Source: Glandiceps talaboti
Lineage: Eukaryota; Hemichordata; Enteropneusta; Spengelidae
Direction: 5' to 3'
Length of the DNA stretch: 64,000 nucleotides
Assembly (NCBI RefSeq): GCF_964340395.1
Contig: NC_135570.1
Coordinates: forward strand, 3,657,822 to 3,721,821
Shown: positions 41,790-56,022 of the stretch, piece after piece
How positions within the stretch are numbered: the first letter of the stretch is position 1
Layout: every line of letters begins with the position of its first letter
The notes under the pieces: model-generated
Seen by the model: the letters and a program-made list of their open reading frames with translations, nothing else
Database searches by the model: none
What the model was told of the DNA's origin: nothing
Position numbers and translations under genes: made by a program

Positions 41790-44700
41790 CAGAACATAAA
41801 ATGTTTTTGAACTTTACAAATAACCCATATTGTAGATTAATAATTGGTCACATAATTTCATGTTAACATGTTTGTTTCTTGGTAACTAATTGATTGATAC
41901 TGCCACAATGAATATGTAGCAATATACTATTTCCGTTTGTCGATGTAGAAAGCTTACCATTAAAGCAATAATACTTCTAAAGAACATTTTGTATTGAACA
42001 TACCAGGGAGAATTATAGTTAGGAACTGTGGGTTTTAATAGTTCTATTCCAATGCTCTTAAGTAACTAGGGAAATGTCATTAATGTGTTTTAATGTTGCC
42101 ATAATCTTAAGGTTAAAGAGATAGGAGGCTAGACGCCTCAGTTTCGACATCTCGTTGCCAAGGTCAACTTAGTCGTTCAGGGGATTAGTATATACGAGTG
42201 CAATCAGTGCTTGTGAAAGATACAACAAATACCCCAGGAACAGATTGCGTGAAAATTACATTACATTTAATGAAGGGAAGAAATGTTCACTTTTTACGAC
42301 ATAAGCCATATATATTGATTGTCGTAAAGGGGCTAGTGTATCACGACCATGATTCCAAGGGACTAGCAAAAGACACAACTATTATATTGTATCCCTGAAG
42401 TCATTACAGTTCCTAGATTTTGTCTATTTTCAAGAGTCCCTTGTTACTACAAAACTTGTGTGATTTGTACCAACTGTAACGTCGCGTAAAATCGTATTCA
42501 TTGAATTTGATAGTATGTTGTGCTTATTAAATTATACGGGATGTGCAATGTTTGACTCGCTCTTAATTCACTCCTCTGCGAGTTTCTTTGTTTTGTGTTG
42601 TTGGGGATACTTTCAATGGGTTGTCAAATTTCTAAAGAATGTACGACGCATAAAACTCATAATATAAGAGATTTAAATGACTTTGTGTTTTACTTGCTTC
42701 ATACAGAATATAGGGCATCTGGTAAACTAAGTTTAATGTTTTCTATAGATGCCTTAAATGGACCTAAAAAAACAAAGTTGGTATACATATATTCCTGATA
42801 CATATAGGTTCGTAGTTATCCTTTCATTAAAACCGACTAAACATATGTGTACAAGCGTATGGTAAATGAAATGCCTTGTCTATCATTCTTGTATAGGGTT
42901 GTTTTCTATATGCATATAGATTGTGCTAATTTGAAAGGTATTCCACTCATTATTAAGATATGAATATTGAAAGTTAAGTCATTGCATATTGATCGCAGTT
43001 AAATTACTGCAGGTAGACGGTCGTGCAGGTCAGAAGAGGATGTTCACTCTATATGTAGTAACTATGATAAGGTCAAAGATATAAGATGGTCCTTGCGTGA
43101 CAAGCGTTTCACATTACTATACATTTTAAGTGCTAAGTTATCGTTAGTAGACGACATGAGTGACAGTTGTCTATGTATGTAGGTATCAGTTCACTTTGTT
43201 ATTTCGGTCAATGGTAGTTTAAACTAGCTCTGTAAAGAAGGGATGGCGAGTACATATTGACCCTCAATTCGAACCTAAGATGTTTTGATGTATAGAGAGG
43301 AAGCTGAGTCAACAGTGTAGTCTTGAATTGAATTGAATTGAATTGAATTGAATTGAATTGAATTGAATTGCACCTTGGAATGAAATGAAAAGAACCGATT
43401 TACCAATTAAATTCTTTCAAAGAACCGAATTTGATATTTTACGTTATGAATCGTGAACGAGAAAATAGTCAAATACTTCAAATTTACTGCCGCCAACTTT
43501 AATTCATAAAACATCGTAAAATAACCCATAACATGTGCTTTATGTTCTATTCAAGGTCTCCTAAATTTTTTGTCATGAACGCAAAAAATGAAAATGGACG
43601 TTTAAACATATGATTTCATTAATATATACATTAGAGCGAATCGTTGTTTAGTAATAGGCTGACTGGTGAATGTAACGTTTGATAACATCAAATTACAGTG
43701 GCTAGTATCTTACCTAAATTGGCAGTTACTTACAATTAAAGTTATGGTGCTATATCACAGCTCGGTGCTGAGTTAAGGTAATTTCCAAAGAGTTAAGGGT
43801 ACCCTTTTTCTCAATTCCAAAAAGATGACCAGTTCAGGATTGACCGACCAATTTGTCAATAAATTCCGATATCAGCTGGACATAAACTACATCGTTTATT
43901 ACCTATGTGTATGTTTTATAGTGCCTCAATAAACAGCATTTAAGTGGACCTAGTATAACATAGTACAATATGGTACAATTAAAATCCGACACAATCGGAA
44001 TATCAATCATGTTGTCTCTGTATGTGTAAAAGACACGCAAAGCCATTGATACGTTTTAAGGCAGACAGTTATACTGGACTTTACGAATGACAATTCTTTA
44101 AGCCAAAAGGGCTATGCAAGGCGGAATCTTATATGTAGATTCTGAACTGTTATGGTGTTTTAAGATTAAGACATATTTTCTCAAGTAATCATCTAGAGAG
44201 GATGGTCAAGATTTCATGTAGTAACATAACCATGTTAGATTTGACACAGCCTTCAATGACTGGCTTAGATCGAGTTCGTGGTATGGACTATTTACCTATA
44301 GTGACCTCATTTTGCATAGAGTGTGCACTAGCTATGTTTTCTCTCTGACAATAGTTATGTAGCGCGGATGTCTTGCAGTGATTTGCTTGCCTTTGACTAT
44401 GGATACAACATATGCCTGATTATGATGTATTATAAAACACTTACTGCCTGGCATTATTCTGGCATTAAGAGACGTCATCTTACGTATACCCTTCGTACTG
44501 TTATTGAGCAATTATTTACCTCGGGAAATAACTACTGCATAACAACCCCTCGGGGTAATAGCCGTCTAGAAGTGCGGTCATAGCCAGGCAATAACTTTAT
44601 ATTATGGCGGCATGATGCATTGCTATTTATTCACAAACAAGAATTGCCACAGATACAAACGATGGTTCTCTATCTAAGACTCGAAGTATACCTCGAAAGA

Positions 44701-45300
44701 CTCGCAGTTAACCTAAGAAGACAGGCTTAAGCTAAAGCATTCATGATATTTAAATGCAAAAGAAATGCAGTCTTCATGTACAATCGAAAATTTGATTGAG
44801 TTCTGAATCCGACCAAAAGTAATTGACAAAGGTTTGATCAATCTACAGACCTTAGTAACTCTAGAAACAAAACCCACTTCAAACCCCTGACACGAAATCT
44901 TCATTTGCAAAGTGTTTCTTAAGCCAAATCTAGCTCTCTTGTTATTCAGGCATCAGGTCTAATGGCGTGTTCTCTCAGATAAAATAGAAATCAATTAATC
45001 TCCTGCCGATAGGCTTACAAAAGTTCGTCTTCCCACTACATGACTTCTTTTAACAACAACATCATGCGTGATGCATGTAAATTTGAAAAGCAAGAATATC
45101 ATGGAATCGGTAAAAACAAGACGTTATTTCAAACACAATCACCCATTGCGTATGTACTTTTTATTAATTACATATTGGTGAAAATATCAGGATGCATCGT
45201 ACAGGCAGTACTAATCCATTATACATTTCGGCCAGTACGTTTATCAATTTTAGTTACACTAGAGGAAATTTGTTAAATTAAATTTTTACCTTCCATAAGG
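41790..45300. other. Non-coding stretch with a (GAATT)n run and an inverted-repeat relic
   Basis: No supported exon. (GAATT)n occupies 43323-43370. At 44451-44605, TTACTGCCTGGCATTATTCT and the inverse of GCCAGGCAATAACTTTATA may be ends of a small element with the core CTCGGGAAATAACTACTGCA. If the GPCR gene continues upstream, this is intron. Confidence 0.4.
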
Positions 45301-45318
45301 AAATGTTATTTTATGTTC

Positions 45319-45319
45319 C

Positions 45320-45372
<53 letters not shown>

Positions 45373-45409
45373 GCTTGTCTGCCTGCCTGTCAATCTTGTG
45401 CACACACTA

Positions 45410-45488
<79 letters not shown>
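45319..45488. repeat. (CTGT)n and (TA)n microsatellites
   Basis: CTGT units (45319-45368) and a TA run (45414-45486), separated by a Cys-codon-rich spacer. Confidence 0.97.
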
Positions 45489-45489
<1 letters not shown>

Positions 45490-45491
<2 letters not shown>

Positions 45492-46110
45492 CGAATGCGA
45501 GCTTTAAAGTCAATGTAATTTGGTAAACACATTTATGATAAGGAGCATGCATCCTATATGGCTTGTTGATATAACTTTTAATTTTAATGAATCATTTGCA
45601 TAATTACTTATTTTCGGTGATCAAGCTTTATCGTAAGTATGCCAGCTTTAAATTTAATGTAAGTTGGTAAACACATGAAAGAGCATATGCAGACGTGTAC
45701 AATCAAGTTTGTTGATGGACAGCTTTTAGTTTTAATAGGTCATTTACATAATTAATCATTTTCGGTAATAAGACAGTATCTTTAGTGTGCAAACTTCAAA
45801 TTTCATATAGTTAGCTACATACATTGATCACTTGATGATGTTGTTTTATTTTACTAATGAATCATTTAAATAATTAATGATTTTTTGTAATTAGCAATAT
45901 CTTAACAATGCAAGCTTCAAAATTTATATAATTTGATACATACACGGACGACAACAAAGCACGACTGTTCGATGTTGTTTGATGATCTTTCAATTTCAGT
46001 GACTCCGTTACATTATTAATATGTTTTTTAATTAGGCAATCTCTTACTTCATGCTACAAATTTCATTTTACTTGTTACATACATTGACAATATCATATGT
46101 ATGTAGTGCA
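45490..46110 (+). repeat. Five diverged tandem units of about 125-150 bp
   Basis: Unit starts are near 45498, 45645, 45795, 45915 and 46052, each with a version of GCAAGCTTCAAATTTMATRT, then TTGGTAMACACAT or TACATACAT, then in the first four a TTTTAATGAATCATTTRCAT, AATTAATNATTTTYGGTAAT block. The units are strongly diverged, so the array is old and not being homogenised. The unit has no ORF. Confidence 0.75.
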
Positions 46111-46282
46111 AGGATCCATGCTAGCTCTTGTAAAAGTTTAACGTGAATCGTTTTAACTTGGACTGAGAACTTTATATCTTAACATATTTTTTAGGTTATC
46201 ATAAACGCATATGTCAGTGAGACAGTTTACCATTGCAAACAATTTGATGTTCAGGACATAATTCTAAGCACAATATTCACTC

Positions 46283-46332
46283 TGTTGCTGTTGTTGTTGT
46301 TGTTGTTGTTGTTGTTATTGTTGTTCTTCTTC

Positions 46333-46370
<38 letters not shown>

Positions 46371-46372
46371 GA
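46283..46372. repeat. (GTT)n trinucleotide repeat
   Basis: GTT units with a TTC interruption near 46324. Confidence 0.96.
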
Positions 46373-47602
46373 TGACATTGTTTCAACATATGCAAGAGCA
46401 CTATGAAATAAAACAAATTTGAACATAGGTGGTTTGGGAATATATACAGTAATCACTGCTTTGAAACCAATGTTTCAATGTTAAGGTAGAATGCATTATT
46501 TTATTTTCACTTAGACTTACAGTTTTCGTCAGCCATATCGAATTATTAAAAGAACTTAACAAGGCTTGCAGATATACAAAGAATGTCTTCTTTTGAACTC
46601 TTTATCCGTGCAACCCTTTGATTGTGTCATTACTTTGCAAAATGTTGCGTGTCATTCAAAACCCCTTAACCTTTTGTATCGCAGTTTTCATGTTTGAACA
46701 ACAGTCAAGTCTTTGTATATTTTCAGCACACACAAATGTTACATGTTTCCTCATATAGTGCATAGAAGTGTAGTCTGTGTTATGCAATCGACAATTGCTT
46801 TAAACTCAAGTATGGTTTTTCTTACTTACACTCAACTAAAATGTGCAAAGGCTAGACGAACAGATCTGTCTATCATTCATTTCTTCACAAACATGGTAAC
46901 TGAAACCTGCAATGGTTACATTATACGTGAAAGAAACACACTTACAGTAAGTGCCTGATGTTTCGAAACTTGCGTAGGTGTAACACTTGAGTTAGATTCA
47001 GAAACGCTATGAACGTATTAAAATTCGGGTCACTTACTATAAATTGTTCCTACTTCGTATATACTAAAAACATTAGACCTACCAAGAATTCATTTAAAAG
47101 ATTTGGAAGCCGGGCATCATAAATCAGAATTGAAATATTAAATCTACAGTCTCACGATTTAGGTCATGGAAAATGGAAATTTTCTATTTACCAAGACGGT
47201 GTTACATCGCATTTACATCATGTGTACAAAGATTAATAAGAAAGTGCACAAAGACATATTGAGTTATTTGTAGTGATTGGAACCGTATGTTTACCAGTCT
47301 CGCCTGGGAATTGGATAGTTGTAGGCTCTCAGATTTTACTGGATTCTTTCTATGTAGTTATTTCCAATACACATATTTACACTCACTCTGGATGCTGCTT
47401 TGGATAATGTTTGAATCGTGTTTGAACTTAAGTATTCTTCATCTAAAAATGTGACGTTCGTATGCAAGGAACTGCAGCCATGTTAGTCTTGCATATATAT
47501 TACTCATTCATATTATATCAAAATGAATATATTCTACCACGCTAGATTAATATATTTAAAAGGTAGGTGATTCTTCTTTCTCAGATACAAAGTGAAGACT
47601 AT

Positions 47603-47618
47603 TATCTGTGTGTTTGTT

Positions 47619-47649
<31 letters not shown>

Positions 47650-47725
47650 GTGTTTGTGTGTGTGTGTGTGTGTGTATGTGTGTGTTTGTGGGTGTTTGTG
47701 GGTGTGTAAGGGTGTGTATTGGTGT
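47603..47725. repeat. (GT)n-rich microsatellite
   Basis: GT units with GTTT and GGGTGT variants. Confidence 0.95.
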
Positions 47726-49559
47726 GAAAGTACATCTGGTATGTTGCCTCGTTATTATCAAATATTTGTAATTAGCTATTCTGTGATACATGAATTATAC
47801 ATGCTACTTAAATATGCACTATTCATTTTATTGAAAGAAGATTCTTACAAGGGGTCCTTGATTTAGTCTGTGTACACAGGAAAGAGTTTTACACAAAAAC
47901 TGTCAGAATGCGGTACAGCAATCACAATAACTTAATTGCATGTGGTTCAATCTTGAATGTAATTTCAATATCAATGAACACAGGTGACCGGCTAACTTTG
48001 TTATATGGCGTGAATAATTACCTCATCTTATCATTTTATAGCACTATAATTATCGACGGTTGGTTAGTGACATACGTCACCCGCTACGACTCGCCCTATA
48101 AATAGGTTATATATTTGTTATGACCATTGTAATATATTGACAGGTCCAGGAAGAGTATACAGGGTTAAAGTTACTAATGTTGAAAGAGAAATACAATACC
48201 ACGTTTTGAATAACCATGAGTTACTCTAAAACCTTGTCAAAGCTACGATTTTAAGTATCTCTCCACGGTAACTAGGATATATCCAAAGTGGTGCGTTAAA
48301 AAATAAATCAATCTAGTGAGGATGGCGAGTCACTGTTTTCACCGAGAAAAACAAGCCGTGTTTTTAAAGTCTATGGGTATTAGTTATCGATTATGTATCA
48401 ACTGGAGGGTGTTAGATGGTGTATGATACGAACGCTTTAGACTTTGTCACTAGCTTGAATAAAAATCGTGTATTAGCTATTTTAATTGAACCAATTTCCC
48501 TGAGCTAACAATTCGATAACTCAGAGTGTAATCACCAACATCCAATTCAGTCAAATCACATTTTGTACCATCACGAATACCATACTATTTAATATTTGTA
48601 ATATGAACGTTTTGTGTTTCAGGCGTGTGCAATGTATTTTTTTTTCTAAAAATACTAGGCGTGTTGTGTGAGCTAAAAGTGAATGAAGACAGTATGTTCA
48701 TGCTTCAGATAATACGAGTTTTGCTGGGCAACATCATAACCTTTGGTAGAATAGAAATTTAAGAAATACAACTGTGAAGAACCAAGAAATTAGTTTGAGA
48801 TGATTACATTATGGTGATATATGTTAAATGCAATATGGCTAGTGGTCATCTAAAAGTTACTATGTTCATAGAAACACTTCGAAATACTCTTTTCATCCTC
48901 TCTAATTGCACGCCATTTTGAATTTTACAAATGGCGTGACGAAACATTGCCTCCGGCTCCGCTGGTTTTACCGCATTCCCTTTAAATAAATAGTTATTTA
49001 TGAGCATTGAAAGTACCGAGATATATATCAAACGTTCTATTGACTTTTTGTAATCCGTATCTGTAAATTGTAATTAAAGAACCATTGATACGAATGAAAT
49101 AGTTCCTTTTGTGGAAGTGTACGCAAGTTGTTTTACGACCAATAGTGCACATAGGCATTCGATTTCCACTGCTTGCAAGTGGAATAGAAATGCTCAAAGA
49201 TATCGCAACTTGGAATGCATAGAAGTATAGGGCTAGGGAGTTCGACACACAAATATACACAGTGAAAGGAAAACGTGTCAATTCTCAAAAGACAGGACTC
49301 CCCCAAATGTTTGTGCAAAGGACATAACGAATGAATGTACATTTAATGTGTCTCAGTTCTTCGTGTCTTGTCTAAATTCGTATAAATAGATGTTGAATTT
49401 TCTGTTGTACATATACATGTCGCATTTAAATCAAAATCGGAAATCGAAATTTTAAAATTAACTGTAGACTGTTTATACCGACTGTATAACACCAGGTATT
49501 ATAAAATACAGAGCCGAAATAACAGTCAGTGTCCTATTGTTTCAATGACTTGCTTTCGG

Positions 49560-50110
49560 GGGCACTCACGCATATCGTGATTGGGGCATCAGGATAACAA
49601 GCTATAAGTTCTCACTAGAACAACGCAAGAAAGAGGGTAGACTACCAATGCTCTATAAAATCTCAGCGGGAACAGTTGCCGTAAATAAAGACAAGCATCT
49701 TAAACCTCCATCAAAATATACTAGACACATGCACAGTAAAAGTTATCAAACACCAACATTCAAAACAGACTACAGAGAATATTCATTTTTCCCTAGAACC
49801 ATTACAGAATGGAACAATCTACCACCAGACATTGCAGCTGTAGGATCACTTGATGTATTCAAGTCTTAAATGGCATCACACTTGAACATTTGTAACTCAT
49901 TAGGACAACTCTTGAATATTCATTAACTAGTTATTTTTCTTTCTTTCCTTATTCATTAATTATTTATATATTTAATTTCAGTACACACTTCATGTTTTTC
50001 ATCACCATTTCTGTTGCACACTGACTGGCAAAATCTTCAACATGTTGAAAGTGACCAGTCATGGAAAAAGATGAATCTAAACGTTCTGTTTTTTCAAAAT
50101 AAATGTTTTT
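49560..50110 (+). pseudogene. LINE fragment: C-terminal end of a jockey/CR1/L2-type reverse transcriptase ORF plus 3' tail
   Basis: The plus frame from 49648 reads MLYKISAGTVAVNKDKHLKP, then MHSKSYQTPTFKTDYREYSF, then FFPRTITEWNNLPPDIAAVG and SLDVFKS before a stop at 49867. The FFPRTI.EWNxLP pattern is the characteristic C-terminal end of many non-LTR retrotransposon ORF2 proteins. The frame is open from about 49610 (FSLEQRKKEGRL). The following ~240 bp, ending near AAAATAAATGTTTTTC, probably represent the 3' UTR. The RT core is absent, so this is a 5'-truncated copy, the usual outcome of target-primed reverse transcription. Confidence 0.75.
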
Positions 50111-53100
50111 CAATAGAGGACCAAGAATATGAGAAATATATGAAACTTAACATAATTATGGAATTAGATATGCTTTACCTGTACTTATCTTAGAAAAAAT
50201 TTCCGGGGCAGTTGTCCTAGATCCTGTGTTCAATTTCTGATCATTTGTCGAATGAAACAGATTATGGAGGCAGCAGAAATGGGATGAGATGTGTCCGTCA
50301 TAAAATAAAACTATATACATCTTATAGAATGCCAGCATGTAGTAGTCACGATAGGTTTATCTCTATAAAATACCTATAGCCTAAAGAAGTCAATTACTTT
50401 AGTCTATGTGAGATCCTAGGAATTTAAATGTATCAATTGGACAGCAGGTTGCATATCTCTTGTACATATGCAAACTGTAATTCGAACAGACTTATATTTT
50501 TGCTTCAATGCGATAAACAAAATTCATTCAGCGTTTTACGAACGCCAATATGTACTCGCTGATCGCCTTTTAATCTGCATGTATTGAAAAAACTAGAAAC
50601 TTACACCAAATGTAATAATCCACGAAACAAATCATAATCTACATGTAACATGAATACTCCACCTTTCTCTGCAAAGCGTGCTTCACATACCTAAAGCACA
50701 CTTCAGTGCGATTTCTCGTTTCTCTGTATCCATGGTCTTTTGAACTCAATTAAAGGTGAGATTAGGAGATTTGACTGTAAGATCAAGTCTCATCTTCAGT
50801 CAAGATATTGCAAAACTATCACGATCGCCATGAAAATAGACAATTTACGGCTCACACGCTATCGGAGTCTATACATGATTATCTTAACATTAATCATTTC
50901 AGCTAAAGAAGTTTTCGTTGCCTTCGGTTTATTGAAGACGATTAGGGCGATGGGGTCGAGTTTACTATAATAACGTTCTTACGCAGAAAGCCGAGCTTAA
51001 GTCACACTACTTGAGTGATAACTCTGTTACATGTCTACTTGATGTTGTAAGTGATCCTGATTTGTTCGTTTATGAATTCCCAAGATGTTTTATATCTAAA
51101 TATGCAATTTTTTCGAAATGTCAAAATCCGATTGACTTTGATGACAGGGTACTTCTTAATGACCGATATTATCTAGATCCATACGTTTTCATTTCTCTCT
51201 AATATTCTCTTAAACGGTTCTGTATATTTAGAAGGGTTATACACGTCCTTCTCTAGCCATTAGTAAGCGAACACTCTGCTTGGTACAACTGGTATGTTCC
51301 CATAATCAGAATATCAATACCTGATACACGCTGCCTAATTATTGCAAGCCATGTGTCTAATTTGTCGTAGGAAGTAGATGAGATAACAATTTCAAAATGA
51401 GACGATACTGCATGTATAATTAACGAAGAAGAATTGTTTGTCACGAACAATATAGCAGTTGTAGTAAAAGAGACAGGTTTAAGTAACCTGGCGCTCATTA
51501 ATTACAACGTCGTTTTTCACAACTAACAATAGTAATCATAACCACGCGTCTACATTGATTCTCAGTTATGGTGCCCTGGCTCATGTGGTGCTTATTCTTT
51601 GATACGTCACCGACGCTAATTACATTGCATGGCTTTGCATAAAACTTGTCTCAGTCCTACTTATCACATGCAAGCCAACGAGTCTGGTGTATTTTTCGCA
51701 GGTTCTATTTGTTACGAAGAAAATTTAACATCGAGACATCAAACGAGAACATTATTATGCAATACATATTGTGAATAAATAGCACAATGATATAGAAAGG
51801 CACGTCTAGTTATGAACAAGTAATTGATTCAGTTGCCAAATGGTCTCTTTATTATAAACGCGTCTCAAATATCATGATTATATCAAATATCATGATATTA
51901 TTAAATAGAGACATTTGTCGGCAGTTCACCTGATCTATCTGGTATATTAAGTGTTTGAGACAGAGTGTCTGCATAGAGTATTATGTAAAATGAAATGGTA
52001 TCTCAGGGATTTTAAAACATCCCCTGGAGTAAATATTATCAATTCTAGAGCTTTTTTATACTTGAACACCAAAAACGCATACGCCTGGCAACACCTGATA
52101 TGTTTGGTATGTTAATGTATTAGAACTCAACACCGAGAAGTGAGACTGTGAGTAAATAATCAAGTACATGCCACCTCGAAAATGTCAAAATATCTAATGA
52201 CAAATACGATAGTCGACATTCATCGGTAAAAGAGTTTATCAACGTGAAGGAATTGAAATATACATAACCACTACCATGTATATATCAAACTTAGAGCTCA
52301 GAAAATTGCCATATATAGTCATTGTATTTAATTACTGCAATGAGCTAGATGCTAATTAGACCCGAGAGGGCGAAAGCAATATTTATGCGTTTGTTTAACG
52401 ACGTTACTGTTTGTTTCCTGATAACTTTACACAGCTGTTTTATGCTAACGATTTTTTAAAGTTTTAAAGACATCATTTAGTAAATTCTTCCAATGTTTAA
52501 GAAACTTCCTTTTTCTCTGTGAGGGAGAGAAAATAAATTCTGACACTAAGAAAATAGTAAAATAGAGTAAAATGTATTACATTGTTTGCAGGTAGTACAC
52601 TAATACTAAGGCAAATTGGGAAGACAATTTAAAGTTTGACATAAAGGCTTCATGTCCTACGATTGCGTAGATTTCAAACATTGGGGCGATCGCGAAGTCT
52701 GCTCTTCGATGACTAATCACGTGTCCATATCCGTGGACATAAAATAAATATCTCCATGAAAAAAAAACAATTACAATCATCAATTATTTGATAGCACAGC
52801 ACCAACACGAATACGTTGAAATTTCAATTAAAATTACGTTGATACATCGTGCTCTATCTTTTCAAAGATTGAATGTCCAACTGTTATCGAAATTAATCAA
52901 ATTGTAAAATTTTAATGTAAGACCCCTGGCAACTCCATTAACTTTGTAATTGAGAATTAATCAGAACAGCCGGTAACCTGCTCTTATGAGTCTTTAATCT
53001 CTCAGATGACTTCTTGTTGATGAAGAACACGACATGTGTATGTGAACATCTATAGATTCTAAGTATATGAAGTGTACAATTAACAAAAATTTCTGTATGT

Positions 53101-53880
53101 AGTTATGTATATACATATGGGATTAGTTGCATGTGTCTGTTTGTACACCTGTATGGATATTTGGGGGCAGGGGTAGATGTTTGATAAGTGATTTAGTATA
53201 GGTACAGATCACTTTAATAAACTAGTGGTCTGGGGTACAGGTAAACTGTTTACGTAGTACATTGTATCTATCACCTTGTGTCAGATGTAATTTACGGAGT
53301 CTATGTCTGCAGTACTATGAACACAATCAAAGTTATCTAGTTCAGTGGCAACTCATGCCACTTTAATTGCACTTAGTCCAGCAATGCAAAAGTTGACACT
53401 GGGAGTTCGTCATTCGTGCCAATTGTGAATTAATTATAGCTTTAGAAACTGACCTGCTCTGTAAGTTGTAATTTGAAACCCTTAATTTGTTTTCTGTTTC
53501 ACCCCAAGGGAAACATATATACTACCGTATTATATTGAGATTACCATAAAATGTTGAAATGTTATTAGGTAAAAGAGATTTTCTCTCCTAATGTTATTCA
53601 GGAAGATAATAGCAAAGTAAGACCGCTATGTAAGAAGGTAACGAGTTTGGTGACACACCTGCGGCAAAGATTCTACGCTAACGACTATAAATATAATGCA
53701 AAAAGAATTGTCTCACCGCTAGGAGGAATGTATTTTCAGACAGAATTGAATTGTTATTTTACAATTATCATGGAAAATAGCTTTTAATGTATTTATCAAT
53801 AGTAGAATAGTTAAACATATGTGTATGGAAAACCAGTTCAAAGTTCGTACAATAGTTAACTGGCGAATTATATTTCATTG
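50110..53880. other. Non-coding stretch, no supported gene
   Basis: ORFs of 60-81 codons at 50740-50970, 51011-51202 and 51498-51253 (minus) have protein-like composition in parts, but no motif lets me call them. A duplicated CAAATATCATGAT occurs near 51865-51893. Confidence 0.35.
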
Positions 53881-53893
53881 TTGTCGTCTTCGT

Positions 53894-53998
53894 CATCATC
53901 ATCATCATCGTTGTTGTTGTTGTTGTTGTTTTGTTGTTGTTGGTACAGTTGTTGTTGTTGTTGTTGTTGTTGTTGTCGTTGTCGTTGTTCTTGTTGAG
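53894..53998. repeat. (CAT)n/(GTT)n triplet repeat
   Basis: Short ATC run followed by long GTT runs with GTC variants. Confidence 0.95.
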
Positions 53999-54215
53999 AT
54001 TTGATAGTCTATCGTAAAATTTTAATCATAGCAATTGCTTACTATGTGTCACTCTCAATGCTCCTGTTAAAATAAGTTTCCGATTTTAGCTGAAAACACG
54101 GCGAAGACGATCTTCCTTCATAGTTTGTCTCTCATAGCTGTTATAGAACAACAACCCCCGCAGCCGCAATTATGCAAACACGTGTTTTTTTTCTGATGGC
54201 AGCTTCTATCATACT

Positions 54216-54538
54216 TTAAAATGACCATATGTATTTATTTTGAATTTTGAATTCATAAAACAATTTTATCATGGCTTCCTACTTGAAAAATTCAATGTGA
54301 AACAGCATATGCCAAGTCCATGTTTGTAACTGAATAACCTATAAAAGATTAATAAATGTGTGTTGTACGCATGAGAACAAATCTTTTACACACTTTTGTA
54401 GGATTGGGTTTTAAACACAGACTCTGTCTATCTTGTTTCACATTGATTTTCAAGTAGGAAACAATGATAAAATCGTTTTATACGTAAAAATCCAAAATAA
54501 ATATCTAATCCGCATGCGCATTCATACGCCCACTTTAA
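54216..54538. mobile_element. Foldback element family A, copy 3
   Basis: Starts TTAAAATGACCATATGTATT and ends CGCCCACTTTAA. The inner blocks CTTCCTACTTGAAAAATTCA and ATGCCAAGTCCATGTTTGTA match the 25.4-kb copy in order, and the right arm repeats them inverted (TTTCAAGTAGGAAACAATGA at 54448). TTAA lies at both ends (54216-54219 and 54535-54538), as in the 25.4-kb copy. Confidence 0.8.
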
Positions 54539-54539
54539 T

Positions 54540-56020
54540 GCAGAATTTGTGAACCCTGGCCAATGATAGAAATGTTGATAACATTTCAAATATATACTAT
54601 CTGATCTAGTTTTGAAAATCCTTGACATAACATATATATCTATGATATGTAAATATTTGATGATGAACCCGTTGTTTCACGTCATTATCTATGAAAACAT
54701 TGACGATTCCTTCTTATTTCTCTTTTTTTGACAATGTTTTCGGATTCTGTCTTTACGAGAAATCCTAGTTGTTTTGTTTTGATAAAATAGAGGTTTGAGT
54801 GTCTGGATCTATGTTAAAAGATTAAAAATCTACACCGAAATAAGTTATTAATAACAACAGATATACAACTAACACTACAAAACATGCCAAAATGTTAATA
54901 GAAAAACCATGAGTAGAGTAGTAAAGTTGTTGTGGAATACGTTTATGTGGCAAAGGTGGGCAGTGTGTATAGTTCAACAACATTCGTATTTATTCTACGT
55001 CTGTTTGAAACATATGGTTGGTACAAATGAACTGAAATAGGATCATATTTATTTCTCATTGTCAGTTGGTACAAACGTTACATGAACTGTAACACGGTTT
55101 TCTAAATATTTCGGGGTGTAAGTCTTATGAAAGGTGACGAACTACGTGGCAACCCTATCGGCTACGTGGCCGACATGCCTCGAGCCTCAAACATTTCAAT
55201 GAAGAGACTTCTAATCGCATTAAACTATGTAAAATAGTGATCGGTTTTAGTCCGTATGCTATATCACAAACTTAGCATGTAGACTCAATTACATTCATAC
55301 GGAGTGTAAAGCAGATTATAAAGTAGTCGCCGTATATTGTATCTCTTTGTCCGTTTTACAATGTTGACGGAAAAAGATTTGTCAATCATCGACACATGCG
55401 ACATTTCACGATGAAATACTAGATGGTGAGTTGAATGAATTGGGTGCTATTATAAATTGAGGTTACGGGTAGTTGGTATACAATGACAAGTATATAGTTT
55501 TATACTCGTTTGTCTTCCCAAGTCAAGCTATTGGGTTCAAAGACAGCTATATTCATATTATGTATACTCGCGGTTTTTTTCTATAAGTTGGTATCATGGA
55601 GTTTGCCACAATTATGTAAACGTATTATGCATTTTAGGGGTATATATTCATAGTACAAAGACTGCATACGTTAACATGTCGTGCAAAGGCTTTCTCCACA
55701 AAAACTATGGTTATACCCAGTGGTAGACTATCACTCAGACATACTGCCCTAGGTATCCTTTCATATTTCAGTGGCCTGTTTTGTTGACGTGGCAACTCAT
55801 AACAATTCTAACTTTATTGCACGCCTATAAAGTATAAACTAGACCATATGAACAGTACAGGCGCGCTTTAACTCAGCAGGTGTCAACATTAAAAATGAAA
55901 TGTTTTTCCTAAATATATATATTTAATTCACTTTATTGGTACAAAACAATATGCTTAACAATTACTATAATATCCTATCAAAACACAGAAGGATCAATAT
56001 ACGAAACTACAATTTCTTAT
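54540..56020. other. Non-coding stretch, nothing recognised
   Basis: No supported ORF, RNA gene or repeat boundary. Confidence 0.35.
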
Positions 56021-56022
56021 AC

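Noticed and set aside
48994-49342. Hydrophobic minus ORFs as candidates for the missing GPCR TM1-TM2 exon
   Set aside because: They lack the GN and NLAxAD motifs and no donor in the required phase follows a plausible TM3 start.
50740-51202. Two neighbouring plus ORFs as a broken gene
   Set aside because: They are in different frames with no shared family signal; composition alone is not enough.
51253-51498. Minus ORF with IDILIMGTYQ, weakly like the ILIMGDFN box of LINE endonucleases
   Set aside because: The key Asp/Asn are absent and the neighbouring endonuclease motifs are not seen.
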